Positions 8,472 to 16,705 of a DNA stretch of 64,000 nucleotides are shown here, piece after piece (positions within the stretch are counted from its first letter, which is position 1; every line of letters begins with the position of its first letter). Where the stretch lies: positions 12,849,918 through 12,913,917 of the forward strand of contig JASEVX010000010.1 in assembly GCA_031761405.1 (NCBI GenBank), read 5' to 3'. Under the pieces are notes generated by a model. It saw only the letters and a program-made list of their open reading frames with translations, made no database searches and was not told the origin of the DNA. Origin of the DNA: Serripes groenlandicus. Its lineage: Eukaryota; Mollusca; Bivalvia; Cardiida; Cardiidae. Both the position numbers and the translations under genes were made by a program.

Positions 8472-10539
8472 GGGTACGCACCTCTCTATGACTATCCCGA
8501 GGCCGGAGATTGCAGTAGGGGGCCGCCTGTCATTTTTCAGGGAAGAATGGGGGAGTATCACGGAGGATCGTTGGATTTTATCCGTGATACAAGAAGGGTA
8601 TCTAATTCCCTTCGTTTCCCCCCCTCCCATGACAAGCGTGCCCATCGATCTGTCGTCACGCCATCCGACCATGTCAGAAGTGATTACATCACTTCTGAAA
8701 AAGAAAGCCATAGAGAGGGTTCTCAACCCCAATACTCGGGGTTTCTACAGCCGTCTTTTTCTCGTTCCGAAAAAAGACGGTCGGTGGAGACCGGTGATAG
8801 ATTTGTCAGCCCTGAATCTATTAATACCGGTCGAGAAATTCAAGATGGAGTCGGCCCGCTCCATCAGAATGGCTATTCGGAAGGACGACTGGGCGGTCTC
8901 GTTAGACCTCACAGACGCCTATTACCACATTCCGATCGCTTCCTCGTCGAGGAAATACCTTCGGTTTGTGGTAAATGGAGAAGTGTACCAATTCAGGGCA
9001 CTTCCCTTCGGCCTCAAGTCCGCACCTCGAGTATTCACGAAGATTATAAATGCTGTGGGAGCCTTTCTACGAATGAACGGGCCCCAGCTTCTTCAATACT
9101 TCGACGACTGGCTACTCCACAGAGCAGATCGTTTAATTCTCCTTCACGATCTGTCTCTAGCCTGGCGGACCATTCTGCGATTGGGCCTTATTCCCAATAC
9201 GCAGAAGTCGGACTTAGTTCCGTCAAAGAGGTTTACATTCGTAGGGATGACCTTTCTCACCGACCTAGCGGTGATTCGGGTCCCTTCGGACAGAGTCGAT
9301 TCTCTTTTCCGGAAGATCAGACTCACTCTGGACCAGGCTATGGTAACAGCCCGGTCCATGCTGTCACTTCTGGGGTCCCTGAGTGCAGCAGCCGACCTAG
9401 TCAGTCTAGGCAGGCTCCACATGCGGCCCCTTCAGTATCTTTTTCTGTCCCGGTGGCGTCCGTCTGTGGACTCACTGGAACAGGAGATAGCTCTGACGGA
9501 TTTCTTCAAGTCACACCTTCGGTGGTGGCTGGATCCGTTAATCTATCTACAAGGGGTGCCCTTGATCACATCACCTCCGGATCTGTACCTTTTTACAGAT
9601 GCCAGTGCTGTGGGTTGGGGAGCTCATTTAGAGCCACAGGGCCTAACAGCCCAGGGCATGTGGACAGCGGAGGAACGTTGTTTGCACATAAACAACTTAG
9701 AATTGAGAGCAGTCCTGCTAGCTCTCAAACAGTTCTCTGCCTCCGTTGCGAACACAACTGTTTTATTGTCGACGGACAATACTACTGTTGTGTCCTACAT
9801 TCGCAGGCAAGGAGGAACGCACTCCCATCTACTCTTTCTGGAGACATGGAAGTTACTCCTTTGGTGCCAGGCGACGTCGTTAGTAGTCTTAGTAAAACAC
9901 GTCCCCGGCCATTTGAATGTCTTAGCGGACAGTCTATCCCGCCAAAACAAAGTTCTTCCGGCGGAATGGACACTGAATCAGAGTGTAGTAAACTCTGTAT
10001 TCATGCGGATCGGGACACCACTGGTGGATCTTTTCGCCACCAGAGTCAACCATCGGCTGCCACTTTATGTGTCACCGATGTACGATCCTGCAGCCTGGGC
10101 AGTGGACGCACTGACCCTCGATTGGGACCGTCTATTCGGGTACGCGTTTCCCCCGTTCATTCTGGTCCCGATCGTACTACAAAAGGTTCTTCGTTCTCAA
10201 CAGTGCAGAATCCTGTTGATAGCGCCATTTTGGCCCCAGAGGTCTTGGTTCAACGACCTCCTGGCCTGCCTGTCGGCACAACCAGTACGTCTTCCTCTTC
10301 AAGACGACCTTCTGTTTCAGCAACCGGGGCGGCATCTTCATACCAACCCGGCAATGCTTCATCTTCACGCTTGGACATTATCAAGCGATCGATCCGAGAG
10401 AGAAACTTTTCTCAAAAAGTTGCCTCTCGCATCGCTCAATCCAGAAGACGATCCACTAGAATCGTCTATGATTCCAAGTGGACAGTCTTCTCAGATTGGT
10501 GTCATGCTAGGTCGATCAATCCTGAGTGTCCCTCTGTAG
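8389..10539 (+). CDS. Reverse transcriptase / RNase H / methyltransferase-like ORF2, inner DIRS
   Basis: This is a 716-residue polyprotein. RT occupies about residues 90-330, with LFLVPKKDGRWRPVIDLSAL, SLDLTDAYYHIPI, ALPFGLKSAPRVFTK and the catalytic YFDD near 236-240. RNase H spans about 398-520, with LFTDASAVGWG, LELRAVLLAL and a later LSTDNTT. The C-terminal block (about 555-645), with ALTLDW, YAFPPF and LIAPFWPQRSWF, corresponds to the segment called Dam-like methyltransferase in DIRS elements; whether it has activity is unknown. The ATG overlaps the end of ORF1 by 83 bp in another frame, so translation may begin by re-initiation or frameshift, and the first ~40 residues may not be native. 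It also overlaps the recombinase frame. Confidence 0.92.
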   Translation: MLNRSPVSRELSRSILPGMLRLLGRSPRGTHLSMTIPRPEIAVGGRLSFFREEWGSITEDRWILSVIQEGYLIPFVSPPPMTSVPIDLSSRHPTMSEVITSLLKKKAIERVLNPNTRGFYSRLFLVPKKDGRWRPVIDLSALNLLIPVEKFKMESARSIRMAIRKDDWAVSLDLTDAYYHIPIASSSRKYLRFVVNGEVYQFRALPFGLKSAPRVFTKIINAVGAFLRMNGPQLLQYFDDWLLHRADRLILLHDLSLAWRTILRLGLIPNTQKSDLVPSKRFTFVGMTFLTDLAVIRVPSDRVDSLFRKIRLTLDQAMVTARSMLSLLGSLSAAADLVSLGRLHMRPLQYLFLSRWRPSVDSLEQEIALTDFFKSHLRWWLDPLIYLQGVPLITSPPDLYLFTDASAVGWGAHLEPQGLTAQGMWTAEERCLHINNLELRAVLLALKQFSASVANTTVLLSTDNTTVVSYIRRQGGTHSHLLFLETWKLLLWCQATSLVVLVKHVPGHLNVLADSLSRQNKVLPAEWTLNQSVVNSVFMRIGTPLVDLFATRVNHRLPLYVSPMYDPAAWAVDALTLDWDRLFGYAFPPFILVPIVLQKVLRSQQCRILLIAPFWPQRSWFNDLLACLSAQPVRLPLQDDLLFQQPGRHLHTNPAMLHLHAWTLSSDRSERETFLKKLPLASLNPEDDPLESSMIPSGQSSQIGVMLGRSILSVPL

Positions 10540-11432
10540 CTAGGATTGCCGATTTCTTTCTTTTTCTTTTTGAAGATAAAGATCTAGCTGTTAGCACAAT
10601 AAAAGGTTATCGTTCAATGCTTTCGAATACGCTTAAGTTCAAAGGGGGAGAGAGTATTGGTGCTAATCCATTTCTCTCGGAACTTATGCGATCATTCGAA
10701 CTAGATAAACCCGTTTGTAGGAGTTTAACTCCAAAATGGGATTTATCTTGCGTTCTTTGGTCTCTTACAAAGGCGCCGTACGAACCTCTGTCTTCTGCTT
10801 CGTTAAAATTTTTAACTTACAAAACTGTCTTTCTTCTTGCCTTTGCGACCGCGCGTCGTAGAAGTGAGTTGCATGCGCTTTCAGTAGAAACCGGCTTTAT
10901 CAGATTCAATGAATCTGATGGCTCGTTCACTCTACTTTGTCAGTCAGGTTTTTTAGCCAAGAACCAGTTACCTTCGGTCCTTCCTAAACCAATCACGGTT
11001 CCCAGTCTTTCTGCGAGCTGTGGTCCGTTGGATGCCGACAGACTTCTATGTCCCGTTAGAGCTCTTAAGCTTTACCTTAAGAGAGTTAAAGGGACAAGGG
11101 GCCGTAGGAAGAGGTTGTTTCTCCCTCTGATAGGATGTAAGGATATATCAGCGGCTTCTATTTCCCGCTGGATATCCTGTACAATTAAATTAGCCTACAC
11201 TAATCTTTCAGTTCGCGATCTCTCGTTTTTACGGATTCGTCCACATGAAATTAGAGCACTCTCCACTAGTTGGGCCTTTTCCAACAATGTGCCTTTAGAG
11301 GATATTCTTCGTGCCGCGGTATGGAAATCTCAATCGACTTTTTCAAATTTCTACCTGCGATCTATGTCTAAGCAAACTGAAAATCTTCACTCTCTGGGGC
11401 CACTGGTGGCGTCTCAGCGAGTTATATGCTAA
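8547..11432 (+). CDS. Tyrosine recombinase ORF of the inner DIRS, overlapping ORF2
   Basis: The last ~355 residues (about 10360-11432) form the recombinase that joins the circular DNA to the target. Counted from 8547, catalytic residues visible are R771 (RRSEL box), H900 and R903 (HEIR), W926 and nucleophile Y936 (NFYLR). This C-terminal size matches the 335-residue recombinase of the outer element. The frame stays open for another ~600 residues upstream through the RT. That part is Ser/Pro/Arg-rich without a recognised domain and is probably the shadow of a GC-rich RT gene. A start at an internal ATG (near 9967) or a spliced product is more likely than the full 961 residues. Confidence 0.85.
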   Translation: MGEYHGGSLDFIRDTRRVSNSLRFPPSHDKRAHRSVVTPSDHVRSDYITSEKESHREGSQPQYSGFLQPSFSRSEKRRSVETGDRFVSPESINTGREIQDGVGPLHQNGYSEGRLGGLVRPHRRLLPHSDRFLVEEIPSVCGKWRSVPIQGTSLRPQVRTSSIHEDYKCCGSLSTNERAPASSILRRLATPQSRSFNSPSRSVSSLADHSAIGPYSQYAEVGLSSVKEVYIRRDDLSHRPSGDSGPFGQSRFSFPEDQTHSGPGYGNSPVHAVTSGVPECSSRPSQSRQAPHAAPSVSFSVPVASVCGLTGTGDSSDGFLQVTPSVVAGSVNLSTRGALDHITSGSVPFYRCQCCGLGSSFRATGPNSPGHVDSGGTLFAHKQLRIESSPASSQTVLCLRCEHNCFIVDGQYYCCVLHSQARRNALPSTLSGDMEVTPLVPGDVVSSLSKTRPRPFECLSGQSIPPKQSSSGGMDTESECSKLCIHADRDTTGGSFRHQSQPSAATLCVTDVRSCSLGSGRTDPRLGPSIRVRVSPVHSGPDRTTKGSSFSTVQNPVDSAILAPEVLVQRPPGLPVGTTSTSSSSRRPSVSATGAASSYQPGNASSSRLDIIKRSIRERNFSQKVASRIAQSRRRSTRIVYDSKWTVFSDWCHARSINPECPSVARIADFFLFLFEDKDLAVSTIKGYRSMLSNTLKFKGGESIGANPFLSELMRSFELDKPVCRSLTPKWDLSCVLWSLTKAPYEPLSSASLKFLTYKTVFLLAFATARRRSELHALSVETGFIRFNESDGSFTLLCQSGFLAKNQLPSVLPKPITVPSLSASCGPLDADRLLCPVRALKLYLKRVKGTRGRRKRLFLPLIGCKDISAASISRWISCTIKLAYTNLSVRDLSFLRIRPHEIRALSTSWAFSNNVPLEDILRAAVWKSQSTFSNFYLRSMSKQTENLHSLGPLVASQRVIC

Positions 11433-11619
11433 ATTACATATTAGACACAACAATAAAGTACTTAACGATTGAAATTTATCAATCCATTCTCCTACTTTCA
11501 CAGGCTGTTGTGTCTCAGTACTAAGTAAATAAATTAAATAAAAATAACTACAATGTGCTGCATTACCTGTAGGACTAGAAGTGTTGGCAGATGCCTCCCG
11601 ACCGATGCTGAAAAGTCAT
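11433..11619 (+). other. Non-coding 3' region of the inner DIRS
   Basis: This AT-rich stretch lies between the recombinase stop and the internal complementary region. It contains AATAAA-like strings near 11449 and 11536 that could serve as polyadenylation signals. Nothing else is seen. Confidence 0.4.
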
Positions 11620-11712
11620 CAGGTAATAAATGACTGGTAATGTATTTTTGACATAAAAATGAAGTTTTTAAAGTAAAACATATTTTTATTAGAAAATACT
11701 TACCAGTCATTT
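11620..11712 (-). repeat. Internal complementary region (circle junction) of the inner DIRS
   Basis: The reverse complement reads through the right end of the element, five Ts, then the left end. Bases 11620-11655 match the complement of 5168-5202, and 11655-11710 match the complement of 11894-11949. This is the template by which DIRS elements are thought to restore their ends and circularise. Confidence 0.9.
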
Positions 11713-11759
11713 CATATTCCCGCCTCCCAACCCCGCGTCGTCAACCAACACTTACTTGA

Positions 11760-11908
11760 AAACTAAAAGTGACACGTTGACCTCGTGCGCCGGTATTTAC
11801 CGGTGACCGTGTATATCACACAGGCGTGAGGGATACGCTAGGCGAGTTCTTTTTCTGGATGAATTAAGGGTTAGGAGATGTATATATCAGGTAATAAATG
11901 ACTGGTAA
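11760..11908 (-). repeat. Right inverted terminal repeat of the inner DIRS
   Basis: It is the reverse complement of 5183-5332, with no mismatch seen. A right-specific extension of about 44 bases (11909-11952) follows to the T-run and recurs in the internal complementary region. Confidence 0.92.
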
Positions 11909-11948
11909 GTATTTTCTAATAAAAATATGTTTTACTTTAAAAACTTCA

Positions 11949-12997
11949 TTTTAACAGTATTATCAAGACAAGAGATGGAATGGTGGCTAAATAATGTTAG
12001 GTGCAAAAATGGCAAACCCATTAGACCTTTGAAGGTTACTAGACATTGTATTTCTGATGCTAGTTTGGAAGGCTGGGGTGCCATTGATCTTGATTCAGAT
12101 GATGTGGCTCATAGTAGATGGTTAGGAGTTGAGGCAGGTTGCAGCATCAATTATTTGGAACTGCTGGCGGTTTTTTACGCCCTACAAGCCTTCTATAGAG
12201 ATTGCAATAATGTGCATATTGAAATTCAATGTGACAATATTTCAGCTATAGCATATGTAAATGATATGGGGGGAATGTGTTCTATAAAGATGGATACTCT
12301 TGCAAAATCTATCTGGTTATGGTGTTTTCAAAGGCATATTCATATTTCAGCATCATATATAGCTAGCGCAGATAATAGTGCAGATTTCTTTTCAAGAACT
12401 TTTTCTGATTCCACAGAATGGATGCTGAAAGATGATATTTTTGATAGACTTTGTAAACAATTCTTTTTTCCTGATATAGATTTGTTTGCCTCAGGGGTTA
12501 ATTATAGATTGAGTCCTTATGTCTCATGGTTTCCTGATTCAGGGGCCTGTCATTACGATGCATTTACATTGGATTGGGCGAAATACAGGCCATACATTTT
12601 TCCACCTTTCAATTTAATTGGAAAGGTCATTAACAAAATTGTTCAGGATCAGGTTGAAATGGCTATTCTTGTATTCCCGTTTTGGAGATCACAGACTTGG
12701 TTTCCAGTTATTTTAGAAAACTTATGTTCTTTTCCTAGTAGATTTCCACGGCACAGAGACTTGTTAACATTAGCGCACAACGGACAGTGCCATCCACTGG
12801 GAAAGAGTTTACAGATGATCGGAGTAACTGTCTCAGGGCAGCCCTTGGTAGTAAAGGCATTCAGGGAGAAATTACGGATATTATCTCAGAGTCATGGAAG
12901 ACAGGAACACGAAAACAATATTCGTATGCATGGAGACGGTGGGTTCTTTGGAACCGTATCAGGTTTGGTGATCCGTTTATTACGACTGAAACTTTAG
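11949..12997 (+). pseudogene. RNase H and methyltransferase-like part, outer DIRS (3' half of split ORF)
   Basis: This continues the RT ORF broken at 5168. RNase H motifs seen are SDASLEGWGAIDL, NYLELLAVFYALQAF and IQCDNISAIAYV (about 12050-12270), removing RNA from RNA-DNA hybrids. After it comes the DIRS-typical block with DLFASGVNYR, FTLDW, IFPPFNLIG and VFPFWRSQTWF (about 12480-12700), aligning by eye with the same block of the inner element. An apparent ATG at 11927 lies in inner-element sequence and is an artefact. The last 211 bp overlap the recombinase ORF in another frame. Confidence 0.9.
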
Positions 12998-13794
12998 TTC
13001 TTCAGTTTTTGTTTTTTCTTCATAAAACAGGTAAATCCTATAGTGTCTTGAATTCTCACAAGTCTATGCTTCTACAGACTTTACTTTTGTTTGGTAATAC
13101 ATGGTGTGCTAATAGTCCTCTTATTAGCAGGTTTATGAAGGGAGTGTTTTTCAAGTGTCCACCGAAACCAAGATACATGTTCACATGGGATGTTTCAGTA
13201 GTTCTTACTTATTTAAAAGGGTTGGTTCCTTTAGATAAGCTTACATTAAAGTTACTAACTTTGAAAGTTACAGCACTCATTGCTCTAGCAGCTGCGCCTC
13301 GAGCACAAACTTTACAGTCCATGTCATTGGATTTTATGCTCATTCAGGAGGATTGTGTAGTGTTTAGTTTTCCGTATGGGTTAAAAACTTCCAGGGCTGG
13401 TCATCAGTTCTTATTAAAGTTGGAACATTTCGAGGATGAGGATCTCTGTGCTATGCACACGTTGCTTTTTTATATTAAAAAGACTAAATCTGTCCGGGCT
13501 AGCCAGAATGTATTGGTATCGTATGTCACTTACAAGTCTGTGTCGACTAGTAGTATTGCTAGATGGTTGAAATGCGTACTTAGTTCGTCAGGTATTGACA
13601 CTGATTATTTCAAAGCCCATTCGTTTAGAGGGGCTTCTACTTCGGCAGCATTCAGTAAAGGGTGTTCCCTTGCTAACATTTTGGCAACAGCAGACTGGGC
13701 GTCGGATAAAAATTTTAAGAAATTTTATTTGAGACATAGTTATGGGAAAAGTACTGTTTCTTTCACACAGAGTGTGTTTTCTACTATTAGTTAG
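12787..13794 (+). CDS. Tyrosine recombinase, outer DIRS element
   Basis: This 335-residue recombinase replaces the integrase of LTR elements and joins circular element DNA to the chromosome. Visible catalytic residues are R172 (AAPRAQ), H278 and R281 (HSFR), W304 (ADWAS) and nucleophile Y314 (KFYLR). The N-terminal part (about 30-130) is the core-binding domain, including TRKQYSYAWRRW. The start overlaps the end of the RT/RNase H ORF by 211 bp in another frame, a normal DIRS arrangement. The frame is intact, so this copy may still make enzyme although its pol is broken. Confidence 0.92.
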   Translation: MPSTGKEFTDDRSNCLRAALGSKGIQGEITDIISESWKTGTRKQYSYAWRRWVLWNRIRFGDPFITTETLVLQFLFFLHKTGKSYSVLNSHKSMLLQTLLLFGNTWCANSPLISRFMKGVFFKCPPKPRYMFTWDVSVVLTYLKGLVPLDKLTLKLLTLKVTALIALAAAPRAQTLQSMSLDFMLIQEDCVVFSFPYGLKTSRAGHQFLLKLEHFEDEDLCAMHTLLFYIKKTKSVRASQNVLVSYVTYKSVSTSSIARWLKCVLSSSGIDTDYFKAHSFRGASTSAAFSKGCSLANILATADWASDKNFKKFYLRHSYGKSTVSFTQSVFSTIS

Positions 13795-13826
13795 TTAATC
13801 ATGATACTACATGTGTTTTATGCTTA

Positions 13827-13853
13827 TATGTATATATATATATATATATATGA
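13827..13853. repeat. TA microsatellite
   Basis: A short TA-rich run, largely (TA)n, follows the outer recombinase stop. Confidence 0.85.
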
Positions 13854-13924
13854 TGGGTAGTTATTTGAGGGTATTAATACTTCATTGATTATTAGCAGTA
13901 ACAAATGTTTTGTTGTTCTTTGAA

Positions 13925-14041
13925 GATGCTAATGTATACATGTGAAAGCCGGAGGCTTTACGAATGATAATGGCCCCTCATCCAAGCTTTAGTGATGGAT
14001 GAGGGGCATTATTGAAGTAAAGCCGGAGGCTAAGCATGTAT
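13925..14041 (-). repeat. Internal complementary region (circle junction) of the outer DIRS
   Basis: The reverse complement reads the right end (as 14229-14301, including the GAGGGGCC hairpin) joined at CCAT to the left end (as 2680-2727). It is therefore a copy of the two ends fused, as in the inner element. Confidence 0.9.
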
Positions 14042-14122
14042 TCACCCTCCCTGTTTAACCATTTATTACGGTTTATCCCACCCTTGTACCGAGTTGATCC
14101 CAACAAAACATTACTCTTTAAA

Positions 14123-14301
14123 TTATGATTGTGAACGGGTTGACTTCCGGTAATGACGTAGTGGGGTGCACTTGTTTTTTCTTTAAAGACGCGGGTAATC
14201 GAATAATGCTCAGAATGATATGCTAATGTATACATGCTTAGCCTCCGGCTTTACTTCAATAATGCCCCTCATCCATCACTAAAGCTTGGATGAGGGGCCA
14301 T
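14123..14301 (-). repeat. Right inverted terminal repeat of the outer DIRS
   Basis: Bases 14123-14235 are the reverse complement of 2710-2822. The right-specific extension (14236-14301) contains a strong hairpin, arms GCCCCTCATCCA and TGGATGAGGGGC (about 14264-14299), around a short loop containing AAGCTT. Confidence 0.9.
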
Positions 14302-14431
14302 ATTTCATTACATTTCTTTTATTTGCAAGGATTCGATCTCCATATCTTTTTCCTTCTGTTTTTAATGTAGTCTGCTTCAGATTTGTTGTATGTAATTGGA
14401 AAGGGTGAAAGAAGTTGTTTTATGACATTCA
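14301..14431 (+). mobile_element. TTAA-MITE, right half, split by the outer DIRS element
   Basis: It ends GTCTGCTTCAGATTTGTTGTATGT...GGAAAGGGTG, the right-terminal pattern of the family, and completes the half at 2549-2680. A second short terminus-like fragment follows (14465-14490). Confidence 0.5.
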
Positions 14432-14576
14432 TTTTTTTTTTTACATTGCAAACATACTTATCCTTTGTTGTATGTTGGAAAGGGTGAAAGAAGTTTTTTT
14501 ATGACATTAATTTTTTTTTACATTGCAAACATCATTACTTATATATCCTTGAAAAAAAACCCACATAAGTAAAACA

Positions 14577-14777
14577 TTAACCCTTTCCCACATACAAAAG
14601 ATCACCATAATATGACTTCTACATCTACGTGGAAATACGGAAAATCTCTAAAAAATTTGACAGTATAATTATTGAAATGAGTTAATCTCAGCGTTTTCTT
14701 CTTTTTCATCAGAATATTTTCAGAAGTTTTCTTCCCATGAAGGCATCACAATGTATCAGTAGGTGGAAAAAGGTTAA
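14577..14777. mobile_element. TTAA-MITE, diverged copy
   Basis: It begins TTAACCCTTTCCCACATAC and ends GGTGGAAAAAGGTTAA, with a poorly conserved interior. It directly abuts the next copy. Confidence 0.5.
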
Positions 14778-14996
14778 TATAGACGCTTTCTGACGCCTCG
14801 ATCTGCAGCAGACGGCTTTTTGAAAACATAGTGACAAAAGAAGAAATTGCTCAAAACGAGCAATTTCTTCTTTTGTCACAATGTTTTCCACTTTTAGTCA
14901 TATGTTATCAGTTCAATTATAGAGGTTTTTTTATTTTTTGACAAAATATGTTCAAAGTCGTCTGCTGCAGAATTGTCGTATGAGGGAAAGGGTTAA
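14774..14996 (+). mobile_element. TTAA-MITE, near-full copy
   Basis: It runs from TTAATATAGACGCTTTCTGACG to TATGAGGGAAAGGGTTAA. The first ~14 bp of the left end are missing, where it joins the previous copy. The central palindrome GCTCAAAACGAGC is intact. Confidence 0.8.
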
Positions 14997-15069
14997 GGAA
15001 GCTTTCCATAAAGTTCCATTGAATATGGAAAATCAGTAATAAAGTATCCCCATTGATTAGAGGTAATAC

Positions 15070-15340
15070 GAGCTGTTCCACCAACAAAATGGCCTCTGCA
15101 TAATGTATCGAACCAGATCAGCCAGGGACTGCGCAGTTTAATCCGGGTCGATTCATTCCGTCACAGGGGGATAGATGTAAAGAGTAATGATTCCTGAAAC
15201 AGAAAATCCGCAGGAGGCAAAAAGTGTCTATAATCAGTGAGTGAGTGGGTAAGCCTGCGCAGTATGCTTAGGCTGATCCGGATCGATACTATACGCCGAG
15301 TCCACAATGTTGGTTTTCTCGCAGAATGGCTCATATAATG
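15070..15340. mobile_element. GAGCCGT-MITE
   Basis: Its inverted ends resemble GAGCTGTTCCACCAACAAAAT and TGTTGGTTTTCTCGCAGAATGGCTC. The arms extend inward over GATCAGCC and TCGATAC blocks. The right flank is TATA. A related full copy lies at 51611-51880. Confidence 0.7.
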
Positions 15341-15615
15341 ATTAATTTCTCCTTTAACCACAATGTTTTTAAAAGTCTACTGTTGCCAGACTTTCTTTCT
15401 TCGAAAAACAGACGAGCTAAAAATGCATACTCATTTGTATATATATAGACAAGAGATATAACTTCCTCATCAGCCTGATTTGACCCATGTTTGCAATTTG
15501 GTCCGATACAAAGTGAAAAAACGACGATCGAATAAAGCGCTTATAATGTGCCAGCATGTATAGCCAAATATCTAGCCTAAATACTGGTCACAAGGATTTT
15601 ATCGGCAAACGAACA

Positions 15616-15816
15616 CTAGACGACTTTGAACATAATTTGTCCAAAAATAGAAAATCTCTAAATAATTGAATGGATAACCTATGACTAAAAGTTGAAAACA
15701 TTGTGGCAAAGGGAGAAATTGCTGGTTTTGAGCAATTTCTTCTTTTGTCACTATGTTTTCAAAAAGCAGTCTGCTGCAGAGGCGTCAGAAAGCGTCTATA
15801 TGAGGGAAAGGGTTAC
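15616..15816 (-). mobile_element. TTAA-MITE, left-truncated
   Basis: It begins inside the left end at GACGACTTTGAAC and ends TATGAGGGAAAGGGTTA. The central palindrome GCTGGTTTTGAGC has one arm mismatch. Confidence 0.75.
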
Positions 15817-15946
15817 TAATGACATGAGAAGTCCACAAATTCATATTATACAGAAAGTCATTCACAAACTTTGAAAATTAATTCCCCTTCTCCTGCATAC
15901 AGCAGTCGACTGTGAAAACATTTAATAAAAATTTGGAAACTCTCCA

Positions 15947-16138
15947 TTAACCCTTTCCCACATACGACAATTCTGCAGCAGACGATTTTGAACATATTTT
16001 GTCAAAAAATAGAAAATCTCCATAACCTATGACAAAAAGTGGAAAACATTGTGGCAAAAGGAGAAATTGCTCGTTTTGAGCAATTTCTTTTTTTGTCACT
16101 ATGTTTTCAAAAAGCATCTATATGAGGGAAAGGGTTAA
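15947..16138 (-). mobile_element. TTAA-MITE with a small deletion near the right end
   Basis: It has complete TTAA-flanked termini. It lacks the CTGCTGCAGAGGCGTCAG block before the right end, where AAAAGC is joined to ATCTATATGAGG. Confidence 0.8.
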
Positions 16139-16302
16139 CAAAAGAACAATTATTGAATAAAGTTGAAAACCTTGTGACAAAAAGGAGTTAAAATGCCTGT
16201 GCTTGGGAAAAGGATGTTTGGTGTTCATTGAGAAATTTTCGAGATACTATTTACTTAGGTTGTCTATTAGAGAGGGTAAAAAGGCCATTGGGTAAATGAT
16301 AT

Positions 16303-16485
16303 TAACCCTTTCCCTCATATAGACGTTTTTGTATGCCTCTGTAGCAGACGGGCCTTTTTAAAAACATGGCGACCAAAGAGGAAATTGCTCAACATGAGCA
16401 ATTTCTCCTTTTGTCACCATGTTTTCAACTCAATTCAATCATTGTACTTTCATTTAAAGGGGGTTTCTAATTTGACAATCCCAAA
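16303..16485 (+). mobile_element. TTAA-MITE, left part
   Basis: The left end TTAACCCTTTCCCTCATATAG and the palindrome GCTCAACATGAGC are present. The right end is missing here. A possible remnant (CATATGAGGGATAGGGTTAA) lies at 16816-16835, leaving about 310 bp between them in which only a palindrome at 16647-16705 was noticed. Confidence 0.6.
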
Positions 16486-16646
16486 TCAAGACTGCCAGAG
16501 GAATACTAATAAGCCAATTAGCTGTGATATATTGATGGAACGTTCCCTGCTGTACCTAATATGGTATTCATTCAGAGGACAAGATGAGGAGTAAACACGA
16601 CTTTTTGCCATGATATCTCTCTTTAGCACTCATTAAAACCTATAGA

Positions 16647-16705
16647 TGTTTTGGGTACTCAAAAGAATCGTCTCATTGAGACGATTATTTTGAGTACCCA
16701 CAACA
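16647..16705. repeat. Short palindromic repeat TGTT..TACTCAAAAGAATCGTCTCA
   Basis: This ~59-bp near-perfect palindrome has arms GGGTACTCAAAA-AATCGTCTCA and the inverse. Two diverged relatives are at 49022-49073 and 53171-53231. Confidence 0.7.

Larger units (their letters stand above)
5165..11952 (+). mobile_element. Inner DIRS-type retrotransposon inside the outer element
   Basis: This 6.8-kb element holds ORF1 (Gag-like), RT/RNase H/methyltransferase-like ORF2, an overlapping tyrosine recombinase frame, an internal complementary region and 150-bp inverted repeats without a visible mismatch. It lies in a T-run. The left edge has five Ts, the right edge four, and the internal circle-junction copy five, so the empty target had four. 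That fits conservative recombination of a circle with no duplication. All three frames are open, and the codons are more GC-rich than in the outer element. It is a distinct family, not a copy of its host. Confidence 0.93.
2680..14301 (+). mobile_element. Outer DIRS-type tyrosine-recombinase retrotransposon
   Basis: Its own length is about 4.8 kb, plus a 6.8-kb inserted second element. In order it holds a left inverted repeat, Gag-like ORF, RT/RNase H ORF (split), tyrosine recombinase ORF, internal complementary region and right inverted repeat. There is no LTR, integrase or aspartic protease. No target duplication is seen; the flanks read CAAATCAT on the left and ATTTCATTAC on the right. The structure matches the DIRS order (Dictyostelium DIRS-1 type). 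The ORFs are open apart from the insertion, so it is fairly young. Confidence 0.93.

Noticed and set aside
11927..11951. ATG start of the RNase H part
   Set aside because: This ATG lies in the right end of the inner element; the host ORF resumes only after the T-run.
14860..14885. Hairpins such as GCTCAAAACGAGC read as transcription terminators
   Set aside because: They are the central palindrome of a MITE family present throughout the window and are not linked to gene ends.
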